From Synechococcus sp. LTW-R (lineage in GTDB: Bacteria; Cyanobacteriota; Cyanobacteriia; PCC-6307; Cyanobiaceae), in the NCBI RefSeq assembly GCF_014217875.1, contig NZ_CP059060.1:1240001-1304000 (forward strand): a stretch of 64,000 bases of DNA. Direction: 5' to 3'. The notes below the pieces were generated by a model. The model searched no databases and was not told where the DNA came from. It saw nothing but the letters and a program-made list of their open reading frames with translations. A program made the translations under genes and the position numbers. Numbering within the stretch: the stretch's first letter is position 1; each line of letters begins with the position of its first letter. Of this stretch, positions 33,540-42,257 are shown one piece after another.

Positions 33540-33845
33540 TCAGCTCAACCGCAGCGACGAACTATCTACAGGGTTAGCGGCAACGTACCCACCAGTCGTC
33601 GATGCCGACGACTGGCCCAGCGTGCACTGCAGCGTGAACACGTCGCACCCTCTGCGAATGGCATGGGTCGCGTGGGTGTGCCTGCACCGGTGCGGATGAA
33701 GCCGGACCCCAGCCTCTTGGCCCCACTTCGCCATTCGACCGGCGACTGCCTGACGGGTCAGGGGGCCGTCCCGACGGTCAGAAGGAAACAGCCATTCCTC
33801 CGCCTCGCCGCGGCCGAGCGACTCGAACAGCGCGAAGGTTTCACG
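33540..33845 (-). pseudogene. C-terminal fragment of a tyrosine integrase
   Basis: About 100 residues that match the end of the integrase at 37980-39062: 'LFESLGRGEAEEWLFPSDRR', then 'HPHRCRHTHATHAIRRGCDV' and STTGGYVAANP. The box II and nucleophile Tyr regions are present, but the box I Arg and the whole N-terminal half are missing. A perfect 9-bp hairpin (33497-33517, GCGTGAATC/GATTCACGC) lies just beyond its stop. It marks an older insertion of a related element. Confidence 0.8.
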
Positions 33846-33940
33846 TTATTTAGCGATTGATGTCAGCATGTTCTATTTAAGCATTTGAATGAATGCAGTC
33901 AGAGTTCAACGTAAAATCAGTACAGATTTGAAGCAACGAC

Positions 33941-34711
33941 ATGCATGTCCACTTCCTCATTCCCTGCTTTGGGGGTCAGATCTCGGAAGCTACCTTCACC
34001 AGTTTTGTGAGGTTCATATCCAAAGCACCACTGTGGGACCTGGAGTGGAGTATGGATACTTTGGTTAATGAAAGCCTGATTCCGAGGGGAAGAAATACTC
34101 TTGTAGCCAGAGCAATGCACAACACTCGTGCGACTCATCTGATGTTCCTAGATGCCGATATAGGCTTCGATCCAGAGTACATCCAGATGCTCCTTCAGGA
34201 GGATGTAGACGTAATTGGAGGTGGCTACCCAAAAAAGAGCCTACCAATCGATTACGTGCTTAATCCAATCAAAGATGGGGAGACTGACGATTCAAAGGCT
34301 GAAGTTAAACGCATTGGGACAGGCTTTCTTATGATTAAAAAAGAGGTTTTTTTTCGCATGGCAGAAAGCATGCCAGAACTAAAATATAGCGATGATTGCG
34401 GTCTTAACCCTGCAATCAATAAATATCTGTATGCATTTTTTGAATGCGGACTATTTGGGGAAAAAGTTTTCATGAGTGAAGATTGGATATTTTGCAATCG
34501 CTGGCGAAAACTTGGAGGGCGCATTTATATCTCGAAGCGATTTGTGTTAACGCACGTAGGAAACTATGCCTTCTCAGAAGCATCTCAGGCCGCTCTGATA
34601 ACCAAGTTATGTTCTCAGTCTTCGGCTCCTACAATCACAACAGCAAATACCACCCCACAAACTACGCCATCTGCTTCCACCTCAACTTATACAGATTCGA
34701 ATAATGGATAA
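33941..34711 (+). CDS. Glycosyltransferase-like protein (GT-A fold)
   Basis: A 256-residue protein. 'LIPRGRNTLVARAMHNTRAT' precedes a DxD-type motif in HLMFLDADIGFDPEYI. 'VIGGGYPKK', 'GTGFLMIKKEVFFRM' and 'SEDWIFCNRWRKLGG' follow, a layout seen in glycosyltransferases of cyanophages and bacterial surface-sugar islands. The C-terminal 30 residues are Thr/Ser-rich. The gene is AT-rich compared with the core, which points to transfer. The acceptor is unknown. Confidence 0.7.
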   Translation: MHVHFLIPCFGGQISEATFTSFVRFISKAPLWDLEWSMDTLVNESLIPRGRNTLVARAMHNTRATHLMFLDADIGFDPEYIQMLLQEDVDVIGGGYPKKSLPIDYVLNPIKDGETDDSKAEVKRIGTGFLMIKKEVFFRMAESMPELKYSDDCGLNPAINKYLYAFFECGLFGEKVFMSEDWIFCNRWRKLGGRIYISKRFVLTHVGNYAFSEASQAALITKLCSQSSAPTITTANTTPQTTPSASTSTYTDSNNG

Positions 34712-34998
34712 ACTAAGATCTCGAATACAATCAAAGCTTTAGATATTAAACAGCAAGCAAATCATATGGTAGTCAAAGGGTAAATTCATGCCATGTGTAA
34801 AACCACCAGCAAAACCAATATGCAAAGACTTTTACTCATCGCAACCGGAGATCTAAGAGTTCACCGCACTAGCTCATGCAAGATCACCGCAACATTGTCA
34901 GATCATTAGCAAGAAGTGTAAGAGCAGATATATCACTAACTCTCAAAGCGCAATGTGTGGATACCTATCCACATAGTAACAAGAATTGAGGAGAGACT

Positions 34999-35142
34999 AT
35001 GCCTAATAGGGATACCATATTTTCGCAATCCTGGATGAGGGAAATAGCAAATAAGATTAAATCAATGCCTAGGGGATTTAATTTTGATCTCAGTCTTATA
35101 ATCGTGGTGAGGATGATACCCTTTAAAGCTCCAATCCACTGA
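34999..35142 (+). CDS. Small hypothetical protein before the second glycosyltransferase
   Basis: A 47-residue frame, MPNRDTIFSQSWMREIANKI..., with a good Shine-Dalgarno (GAGGAGAG) just upstream of ATG 34999. It ends one base before the next gene's ATG, so the two are probably coupled. The role is unknown. Confidence 0.45.
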   Translation: MPNRDTIFSQSWMREIANKIKSMPRGFNFDLSLIIVVRMIPFKAPIH

Positions 35143-35143
35143 G

Positions 35144-35926
35144 ATGCAGATTCCTAATACCGAGAGTGATGAGAGAATGAAAGGAGAGTGCATCGCCGTG
35201 ATGGGCCCTAAAGGTGCAGCTGTAATCACGCCTTACCACAAAGAATCAATCCAAGTGCTTTGGAGATGCCACCTCAGCTGTTTACGGCAATATGGAGATT
35301 GGAGGTTGCGGCATGTGATGGTGGCTGATGGCCATCCACGTGAAGAAGTTGATGGGTGGGATGTTGATCACATCATCCTCCCCATATCGCACGGAGATAA
35401 TGGCAACACTCCGCGATGCGTTGGAGCAATTTCCGCTATTAATCAGGGCTATTGGCCAATCCTCCTCCTAGATGCTGATAACTGGTTTCAGCCTTGGCAC
35501 ATCAACACGATAGAAAAACTCAGACAGCAGCACCCCAGTGCAGATGTTTTAGCAATGGGTCGGGTGTGTGCACTACCCGATGGCACACAGATTCCGGGCG
35601 TGTCCGAAGAAGATCTAGAACATCGCCATGTAGATACATCCTGTTATGTGTTTTACCCATCGTCGTTTCGTGTATTACCGATCTGGGGAATGATGCCACC
35701 ATATCTGGGTCCAATTTGTGATCGGTTTATTCGGAAGTCGATCATAGAATTTGGCCTTGTTTTAGCAGGTACACATCACCCCAGCGTTGTCTTTACTGCT
35801 CACTACAGCTGGGCATATGAAGCGCTAAGTCGGCAAGCCCCAAATGATGTTCACGACATCGACTGGAAACAACTTCAAAGTGCATATAACGCCGATGAAG
35901 TTTATCAGCGCACGGGCTTGCACTAA
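35144..35926 (+). CDS. Glycosyltransferase-like protein (GT2 type)
   Basis: A 260-residue GT-A-type protein. 'AAVITPYHKESIQVLWRCHL' is the usual first strand, 'VAIS...YWPILLLDADNWF' carries the DxD-like DAD motif, and 'EDLEHRHVDTSC' lies in the acceptor region. It probably adds a sugar to a surface or extracellular glycan. With its neighbour at 33941 it forms a small glycan module of low GC content. Confidence 0.7.
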   Translation: MQIPNTESDERMKGECIAVMGPKGAAVITPYHKESIQVLWRCHLSCLRQYGDWRLRHVMVADGHPREEVDGWDVDHIILPISHGDNGNTPRCVGAISAINQGYWPILLLDADNWFQPWHINTIEKLRQQHPSADVLAMGRVCALPDGTQIPGVSEEDLEHRHVDTSCYVFYPSSFRVLPIWGMMPPYLGPICDRFIRKSIIEFGLVLAGTHHPSVVFTAHYSWAYEALSRQAPNDVHDIDWKQLQSAYNADEVYQRTGLH

Positions 35927-36127
35927 TCACTCACTCATGACTGACTCAAAATCCCTTAGAAGGCCAATCGCTTCGGGCATTAAACAAAGCGGGCGTATTT
36001 TGAAGTTATATGAATAGCCAAAAAGCCTCCGACATTGCATGGGTCTCATTTCATTAATCTCACCAATCAGTCAACACTTAAGTCAGGCTGAATCAACTCC
36101 ATAAGCGCAAACTGCGAACGCTTGATC

Positions 36128-36266
36128 TTACTGAGGAGAAGCCTGAGGAGAAGCATTGGAGGTGATCACGCCACCTGGCCCGCCGCCGCCGCCGCCAAGG
36201 CTTTGCAACAACACCCCATACGAACTAATCCCACCGTTCGAAAAGCTCGAAACGGCATAGCTTTAA
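36128..36266 (-). pseudogene. Out-of-frame C-terminal extension of the beta-barrel protein
   Basis: Immediately after the stop of the beta-barrel gene another frame reads 'SYAVSSFSNGGISSYGVLLQ', then SLGGGGGGPGGVITSNASPQ and a stop. This is a second copy of the 'LQSIGGGGGPGG' unit at the end of the intact frame. One missing or extra base would join the two, so this is probably a frameshifted tail. Confidence 0.55.
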
Positions 36267-37313
36267 TTAGGATGATGTTAGATTCCCTCCAGCAGCTGCA
36301 TTGTTTACGCTCCCGCCTGGCCCGCCGCCGCCGCCAATGCTTTGCAAAAACACAGCCCAAGCGTTATCGGGATCGTCAACGGGACCGTCATGAACTCGTA
36401 CATCCCTATTGCTTGGTGTTGATGTTAGGGCATTGATTACGGTGTGTCGATGAACATCTTTGCGCTTCACTGTTGTAGATGCACCACCAAAGCGAACCTT
36501 AAGATCTGCTGAAACTCTTGTATCAAATGCCTCGTCATAGGAGATATTCACTCCTGCCGTTAAGCCATTACTGATCTCATAAGCCAAGCGACCAAGAACG
36601 CCAGCACCATCAACCTCGCCCATATCTCCATTTTGGTAGTAGTAACCAACAGAAGCATTAACGGCTGGAGTGATGAAATAACCAACATCAAGGCCATAGG
36701 TATCCAGTGCACCACCTTGATAGAACCAGTTCAGTTTCTGCTCAGTATCACCAACAGTAATCAAGGCATAGGCATTAAAGTTCCAGTCATTAGAAACAGC
36801 TTCTGCATTAACAGCCACCTGCTGGAAGAAAGCACTCGTCTCAGCACCGCTGACATTGACGCCTGTATCGGTTCCACCTGTATTCATCGGACGGCTGTCA
36901 TAGCCACCGTTAATACCAAACATCCAGCTGCGATCACCATTCAGCCAGCGATAACCAAGCCTTGAGGAGGTGCTGATCGTGGTGCCAGCAACATCGGTGT
37001 TGATGATGCTGCTCTCACCCTCACGATCAGCGAAGTTGATGTTGGCAAGGGCATCAAGAAACCAGACGCTGTTGTCACCAACAGAAAGCGGCCAAAACCC
37101 ACCAATACCTGCTTGGTTTGGTGTTCCTGCTCCTTGCAATGCCCCTTGAATCCCAATGGTGGGCTTGACCACATCCTCAAGGCTGATGCTCATCACACCA
37201 AGGTCTTCTGCACCACTTGCTTCCTGGGCCGCTGCAGGCAGCAGTCCGCCATTGGAGAGTAACAATGCAGCAACACCACTCAGCGATAACGACAAGTGCA
37301 ATGAACGCTGCAT
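36267..37313 (-). CDS. Intimin/inverse-autotransporter-like beta-barrel protein
   Basis: A 348-residue exported protein. The signal peptide (cleavage near AAAQEA, residue 31) is followed by alternating beta strands: 'VWFLDALANINFADREGESS', 'GYRWLNGDRSWMFGINGGYD', 'LDVGYFITPAVNASVGYYYQ' and 'AGVNISYDEAFDTRVSADLK'. This is the inverse-autotransporter barrel pattern. The passenger that should follow is only a stub, ending in an autotransporter-type 'QSIGGGGGPGG' repeat before a stop. It is probably a truncated adhesin. Confidence 0.65.
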   Translation of the reverse strand: MQRSLHLSLSLSGVAALLLSNGGLLPAAAQEASGAEDLGVMSISLEDVVKPTIGIQGALQGAGTPNQAGIGGFWPLSVGDNSVWFLDALANINFADREGESSIINTDVAGTTISTSSRLGYRWLNGDRSWMFGINGGYDSRPMNTGGTDTGVNVSGAETSAFFQQVAVNAEAVSNDWNFNAYALITVGDTEQKLNWFYQGGALDTYGLDVGYFITPAVNASVGYYYQNGDMGEVDGAGVLGRLAYEISNGLTAGVNISYDEAFDTRVSADLKVRFGGASTTVKRKDVHRHTVINALTSTPSNRDVRVHDGPVDDPDNAWAVFLQSIGGGGGPGGSVNNAAAGGNLTSS

Positions 37314-37979
37314 TGAAAAAGGTTGTTTAATTGCAGAATACCTGGCCTTGATGGCAGATGAGAGCTGAAATAGACGGTGTCAGCTTTGCCCTCACAAACG
37401 GACTAAAGGCTCACACCCAGCCGCGGCCATCAGCGTCTGAATTATACAGCTGGACGATCAGTTCGCGGTGGGCGATCAACACGATCCCCGCGAACAACGG
37501 CAATGCGTCGGGGTAGCTCCTGTGAATGGTAGAAAGCACTATTGAAACTTGCAGGAGCCGAGAATAAATCATTCATCTAGCAGCAACTTTCTATCCACTA
37601 AAACTACAGAGCAATCAGATACTACTGGCAAAATATAGAAGCGAGGAACGCCCTAGCATTCAATGAACAAGGGGCGCTGGCTTCCAAGGCCGCCCCCTTT
37701 TTTTAATGCTCGATTGTTACCGCGAGCGACCGCCCGGCGCCGTCAAAAATCAACTAAAGGCAACCAACAACAGCTGTTGATATAATTAGGGTTTTGATTG
37801 TTGCGAGAATCAAGCCCGGGCCTGGCGGAATTCCACCCACGCCTCACGATGAATTGCACAGCACTGCATACACATGCAGACGTAATTGGCATCAATGCCG
37901 ATAAAGCCACCACCTCTCCAGTGGGTGTGCAGGGTGGTGCCCGGGAAAAGCCGAGCCAACTCGTCGTTAGAACGGCCCA
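37314..37979. other. Long intergenic region with an orphan terminator
   Basis: About 670 bases without a recognised gene, AT-rich to 37660. A plus-strand terminator at 37670-37706 has no upstream gene on its strand within 1.7 kb, so a small RNA could end there. Confidence 0.5.
37670..37706 (+). terminator. Orphan intrinsic terminator (possible small RNA end)
   Basis: AAGGGGCG pairs with CGCCCCCTT (one bulge) around a loop with a further CCTT/AAGG-like stem, followed by seven T residues. Confidence 0.55.
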
Positions 37980-39062
37980 TCAACCCAGCCGGAGAGATGA
38001 ACTCTCGCCAGGCTCAGCAAGAACGTAATTAGACGTGGTTCCCGTTGAGCTGTGGCCGAGCGTCGCCGAGAGCGTGAAAACGTCCACCCCCCGCCGAATT
38101 GCATGAGTGGCATGGGTGTGACGGCAACGGTGCGGGTACAGGTGCACGTCGGCAGCCTTTCCCCATCTGGCCATGCGAGCGGCCACCCCCTGCCGGGTCA
38201 ATCGCCCATTCCTTTTATTACTTGGAAAGAGCCAGTCCTCGGGAGCGCCGCGGCCCAGCGACTCGAACAGCTCCAGCGTGGGGGTGCTGATGCGAACGGT
38301 GCGGGGCTTGCTGCCCTTGCCGAGGAGGTGAACCTGGCCAGCGCCATCCAGCGGCTCGATGTCCTTCCACTGCAAGCGGCACAGCTCGGACACCCGGCAG
38401 CCCAGGAGATAACTGCCCTTCACCATCACGAAGTCACGGCGGGCGGTGGTGCTGGTGGCGGCAGCTCTGGCGATGGTGGCCAGCACCATGCCGAGATCGT
38501 CCTCTGACATTGGCTTGGCCAGCTTCGGGACCATGTAGGTGGCGCGGCGCGGCATCGGATTCCGGGGGATGCCGGTCACGGCTGACCGCGTGGGCTCCGA
38601 GGCCCAGCGGTAGAGCGAGCTGATGGCAGCGATCCGGCGGTTGTAGGTCCGCGGCTTCATCAGGCCAGCGGCAACTTGTTCCCGCAGGGAGGACACCCAG
38701 TCATCCACCAGGGCCGGGTCCAACTCCCGCAGGTGCAGGTGGGGGTGCAGCTCATCTCGCCAGCGAACGAAATGGCGCAGCTCTCGGGCGTAGCCGTTGA
38801 TGGTCTCCTGGCTCCCGGTGCGGCTGCACTGTTCGAGAAAACGCTTCAAGAGAAGGTCGTCTCCCCAGAGCACGGCCCCGGCCATGGCGGCGTCAAACAG
38901 ACGCGAGACGTAGGCCAAAGCCTCCGCTTTATCCATGCCGCTGAAGACCGGCGGGATCTTGTCTAGATTTTTGTCTGGAAGCGAATTTGGAGGATCTGGC
39001 GTAATACCAAGATCCCCTGCACTGGAATGATTTGAAGGGGCCTCCCAGCCCCCATGGATCAT
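37980..39062 (-). CDS. Tyrosine integrase next to ssrA
   Basis: A 360-residue XerC/D-like recombinase. The SAM-like core-binding domain is around 'INGYARELRHFVRWRDELHP', and the catalytic residues are in GCRVSELCRLQW (Arg), 'LYPHRCRHTHATHAIRRG' (HxxR), LGHSS and TSNYVLAEP (Tyr). The real start may be the internal ATG near 38938, since the first 40 residues are low-complexity. It begins about 15 bases downstream of the tmRNA gene and is transcribed in the same direction, the classic position for an ssrA-targeting island. Confidence 0.88.
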   Translation of the reverse strand: MIHGGWEAPSNHSSAGDLGITPDPPNSLPDKNLDKIPPVFSGMDKAEALAYVSRLFDAAMAGAVLWGDDLLLKRFLEQCSRTGSQETINGYARELRHFVRWRDELHPHLHLRELDPALVDDWVSSLREQVAAGLMKPRTYNRRIAAISSLYRWASEPTRSAVTGIPRNPMPRRATYMVPKLAKPMSEDDLGMVLATIARAAATSTTARRDFVMVKGSYLLGCRVSELCRLQWKDIEPLDGAGQVHLLGKGSKPRTVRISTPTLELFESLGRGAPEDWLFPSNKRNGRLTRQGVAARMARWGKAADVHLYPHRCRHTHATHAIRRGVDVFTLSATLGHSSTGTTSNYVLAEPGESSSLRLG

Positions 39063-39074
39063 TTGGTTGATAAG

Positions 39075-39315
39075 GCTGATCTGACCCCATCTCCCTTAAT
39101 TAGGGTCAGGCAGCCACAGGGGCGGTCTGACGGGAGAAACGAACGATGTTGTTCGCTGTTACGGGTTCGCTCTAACCGAGCAGGCTTCAGTCACCCTCCT
39201 CATGCCCCGTCGAAACCATTGCAGCCCCTTGGAGTGGAGCTGAGCGGAATCGAACCGCTGTCCGAAACACTGGTGTGAGCCACCTAGTCCGGTCAAGACC
39301 GGACCCCCTCATTCT
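39075..39315 (-). ncRNA. ssrA: Permuted two-piece tmRNA
   Basis: Rescues stalled ribosomes and tags their products. Read on the minus strand, the acceptor piece comes first: a T arm with GGTTCGATTCC and an acceptor 3' strand AGCTCC. After a short spacer the coding piece begins GGGGCTGCAATGGTTTCGAC (from 39228). GGGGCT pairs with the earlier AGCTCC, which shows circular permutation. The resume codon GCG (39154-39156) opens the tag ANNIVRFSRQTAPVAA with stop at 39106-39108. A helix CTGACCC/GGGTCAG spans the stop. The outer ends are approximate. Confidence 0.93.
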
Positions 39316-39381
39316 GCAGGGTGAACGCACAATGAGAGAGACCGCCCGATGGACGGGTGACCGACCGCCTTCATCGATGAC

Positions 39382-40551
39382 ATGACAGAGGCCTGGCGCC
39401 AGCAGTCCCATCGCCGCAGCGGCCTCATCCAAGGGATTGCGGTGCTCCCCCAGGGCCTCGAGGAGATTGGCGCTGAGGAGCTCATCAAGCTGGGGGCCAA
39501 GCAGGTGGAACCCCTGCGGCGTGCCGCGGCCTTCGAAGCGGACATGGCTTGCCTCTATCGGCTGCATCTGCAATGCCGTTACCCCTTCCGCTTCCTCCGG
39601 GAAATGGCGCGGTTCCCCTGCCATGACCGCGAGTCGCTCTACTTCGGCATCCAGAACGCCCTCGACTGGGAGCGCTGGCTGCACCCCTCCATGAGCTTCC
39701 GCGTCGATGTCAGCGGCAGCAATCCAGGGCTCAGCCATAGCCACTACACGGCCCTGCAGGTCAAAAACGCTGTTGTCGATCTGCAGCGGAACCTCTGGGG
39801 TGAGCGCTCCTCCATCGATCTTGAGGAGCCGGACCTCTCCCTCCATGTCCACCTCAACCGCCAGGAAGCCCGGCTCAGCCTGGATGGCTCCGTCGGCAGC
39901 CTGCATCGCCGGGGCTACCGCAGCGCCATGGGCCTCGCCCCCCTCAAAGAAAACCTGGCCGCCGGCTTGGTTCGCCTCACTGGCTGGGATGGAACGACTC
40001 CCCTGGTGGACCCCCTCTGCGGCTCGGGCACCCTCTTGATCGAAGCCGCCAGCTGGGCCCTCTCCCAAGCCCCCGGCCTGCATCGCCCCTTTGCCCTCGA
40101 GGGCTGGGCCGACTTCAACGCCGAGCTCTGGGAGGAGGAACAACGGCGCGCCCAGGCCCGGGAGCAACCCCTCAGCACCCTGCCCGTGCTGCTGGGCTGC
40201 GAGCAGAACGCGAGCGTCGCCGATCAGGCCCGCCACAACGCCCAGGCCGCCGGCCTGGACGAGGCGATCACGATCCAAACCGGCGACTTCCGGACGCTGG
40301 AGCCCCCCAGCGGCCCCGGGGTCCTGGTCTGCAACCCGCCCTATGGCGAGCGGATCGGCGAACGGGAGGAACTCGAGCAGCTCTACGCCGATCTGGGGGC
40401 CATGGTGAAAGAACGCTGCAGCGGCTGGAGCCTCTGGCTGCTGAGCGGCAACCCGGAGCTCACCGGAGCGCTGCGGATGAAAGCCAGCCGGCGCATTCCC
40501 GTGAGCAATGGCGGCATCGATTGCCGCTGGCTCCACTACGAGATCCGTTAA
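39382..40551 (+). CDS. RlmL-like 23S rRNA (guanine-N2) methyltransferase
   Basis: A 389-residue RNA methyltransferase. An N-terminal THUMP-type region (about 15-165, 'GLEEIGAEELIKLGA') binds RNA. The Rossmann domain carries 'VDPLCGSGTLLIEAASWAL' (SAM binding) and the catalytic NPPYGER near residue 320. It probably makes m2G2445 like RlmL. Short compared with the fused RlmKL of enterobacteria, since the RlmK half is absent. Divergent from ssrA. Its stop lies 5 bases before the antiporter start. Confidence 0.85.
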   Translation: MTEAWRQQSHRRSGLIQGIAVLPQGLEEIGAEELIKLGAKQVEPLRRAAAFEADMACLYRLHLQCRYPFRFLREMARFPCHDRESLYFGIQNALDWERWLHPSMSFRVDVSGSNPGLSHSHYTALQVKNAVVDLQRNLWGERSSIDLEEPDLSLHVHLNRQEARLSLDGSVGSLHRRGYRSAMGLAPLKENLAAGLVRLTGWDGTTPLVDPLCGSGTLLIEAASWALSQAPGLHRPFALEGWADFNAELWEEEQRRAQAREQPLSTLPVLLGCEQNASVADQARHNAQAAGLDEAITIQTGDFRTLEPPSGPGVLVCNPPYGERIGEREELEQLYADLGAMVKERCSGWSLWLLSGNPELTGALRMKASRRIPVSNGGIDCRWLHYEIR

Positions 40552-40555
40552 CACC

Positions 40556-41881
40556 ATGGGGCATGTGCTGGCGAGTACCCAGGGGCTCATGAGCGTCCCG
40601 CTTGAGATTCAACTGCTGTTTATCGGCGCGGTGTATCTCGGCACATTGATCATCAGTCGCTTCTCGATTCGGATTGGCCTTCCCGCCGTCCTTGGCGTCC
40701 TGCTCTTAGGGCTCCTGATCAATCTCCAGATCCTGGATGTTCATCCCTCGGAGGTGGAGCGTCTCCAGACCTTCTCCCTGGCCCTGCTGCTCTTTTATGC
40801 CGGCCTGAAAACAGACATCCAAGCCATCCGGGGCTTCCTGAAGTACGGACTCGTCCTCGCCATTGCCGGGGTCGCCATCTCGACCCTGGTGCTGGGGGCC
40901 GCCATCGTCTGGCTGACCTCCCAAAGCGGCAGCGCGATCACCCCGGGACTCGGCAACGCCATCCCCCTGGGGGCCGCACTTCTAGTGGCCGCCTGCCTGG
41001 GGTCAACGGATGCCGGCGCGACCCTCGGGGTCCTGCGCCAAGTCCAACGCCATGTCCCTCAAAAGGTGCAGGACCTGATGGAATTCGAGTCCTCGGTGAA
41101 TGACCCTTCGGCGCTGATTTTGTTCAGCGTTGCCGCCAGTCTCTTCACCGTTGGCGTGCAAGGCCAAGCCTTGCCAGAGGTGATCATCAGCGCCTTCTCC
41201 AGCTTGCTGCAAAAGACCGGCTCTGGCGTCTTAGTGGGCCTGGGCTTCGGCTACATCGCCCGCTTGATGATTAACCGCTTAGTGGTCGATCGCGAGCAAC
41301 TGCTGATCGTGGCGATCTCCATCGCCTTTATGGATTACGGCTGCACCCAGATTCTCGGTGGATCTGGATTTGTCGCGGTCTATATCACCGGTCTCCTAAT
41401 GACCAACGAGCACTACAACCAACCGGAGATCAATCACCAAAGCATCCAAGACGTATTGCTGCCGTTCAACACGATGACGGAGATCAGCATCTTCTTCATT
41501 TTCGGCTTGCTGGTGAATCCGAATCAGCTGCTGCCGGCCCTTCCCGCCGGCCTAGCCACCGCCGCGGTCCTCATGCTCGTCGCCCGCCCCTTGAGCGTCC
41601 TGGTCTTCCAACAAATGTCGCCCTTCAGTTTTAAGGAGTCGCTATTGGTGGCCTGGTGCGGCCTGCGCGGTGCGGTGCCCCTGGCGCTCTCCTTCAACGT
41701 CATGACGGCCATCCCGATGCTGCGGGGCGTGCCCAGCGACACCAGCGCCGTCCTGCTGGCCCAGAACTGCCAGGCCATCATCTTCATCACGGTGATGCTG
41801 AACCTCAGCCTGCAGGGACTGTCCCTACCGAGCCTCTGCCGTTGGCTCAGCGACCGACCAACGCCCGCGTCGTCTTCGTAA
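40556..41881 (+). CDS. CPA-family cation/proton antiporter
   Basis: A 441-residue inner-membrane protein with 12 or 13 hydrophobic helices. 'CLGSTDAGATLGVLRQ' and 'EFESSVNDPSALILF' form the acidic transport core typical of NhaP-like antiporters, and 'WCGLRGAVPLALSF' is another family hallmark. It probably exchanges Na+ or K+ for H+ and helps pH and salt balance. ATG 40556 starts 5 bases after the methyltransferase stop. The 3' end overlaps the convergent holin-like gene by 35 bases. Confidence 0.88.
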   Translation: MGHVLASTQGLMSVPLEIQLLFIGAVYLGTLIISRFSIRIGLPAVLGVLLLGLLINLQILDVHPSEVERLQTFSLALLLFYAGLKTDIQAIRGFLKYGLVLAIAGVAISTLVLGAAIVWLTSQSGSAITPGLGNAIPLGAALLVAACLGSTDAGATLGVLRQVQRHVPQKVQDLMEFESSVNDPSALILFSVAASLFTVGVQGQALPEVIISAFSSLLQKTGSGVLVGLGFGYIARLMINRLVVDREQLLIVAISIAFMDYGCTQILGGSGFVAVYITGLLMTNEHYNQPEINHQSIQDVLLPFNTMTEISIFFIFGLLVNPNQLLPALPAGLATAAVLMLVARPLSVLVFQQMSPFSFKESLLVAWCGLRGAVPLALSFNVMTAIPMLRGVPSDTSAVLLAQNCQAIIFITVMLNLSLQGLSLPSLCRWLSDRPTPASSS

Positions 41882-42257
41882 GCCCCGCCAGCGTTTCAGG
41901 CAGGTAGGGGCCCTTCGTCATCAGGCCGCCGATCCGCAAGAAGAGTCCGCTCAAGAGCAGGTTCATGCCCATCACCCCGAGGGCGGCATGGATCCAGCTC
42001 CAAGCCCAGCTCTGATGCAACCAAACCAGGAGCGCCACATCGGCCGCTAACCAGGCCATCAGCAGCGCCGAGAACCCGGCCATCAGCAGGACCACACCGC
42101 CGATCAGGCGGCGCTTCTCCCGATCGGCCTCCTTCAGGGCGATGCGGACATGCAGGTCCATCACCGAGGCCACCAGACCGGTGATCCGAGACGCCGCCTT
42201 CAGGGGCACCCCACGCCGCGGCGCATCTTGCGGGGAAGAAGAGTCGGAGCTGGTCAT
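41847..42257 (-). CDS. Holin-X-like (phage_holin_3_6/DUF1469) membrane protein
   Basis: A 136-residue protein with a short hydrophilic N-terminus, then 'ASRITGLVASVMDLHVRIAL' and two long membrane helices (about 55-80 and 88-112). The pattern is that of the small membrane proteins called holin-superfamily III, which in cyanobacteria sit beside DUF883/ElaB-like proteins. The start overlaps the stop of the upstream gene (TGATGA), so the pair is translated together. Confidence 0.7.
   Translation of the reverse strand: MTSSDSSSPQDAPRRGVPLKAASRITGLVASVMDLHVRIALKEADREKRRLIGGVVLLMAGFSALLMAWLAADVALLVWLHQSWAWSWIHAALGVMGMNLLLSGLFLRIGGLMTKGPYLPETLAGLTKTTRALVGR

Noticed and set aside
7889-39074. One single large island from tRNA-Arg to ssrA
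   Set aside because: The tRNA-Arg element closes with its own att copy at 16947, and typical core genes (DnaJ, thioredoxin-like, VOC) follow; two regions are more likely.
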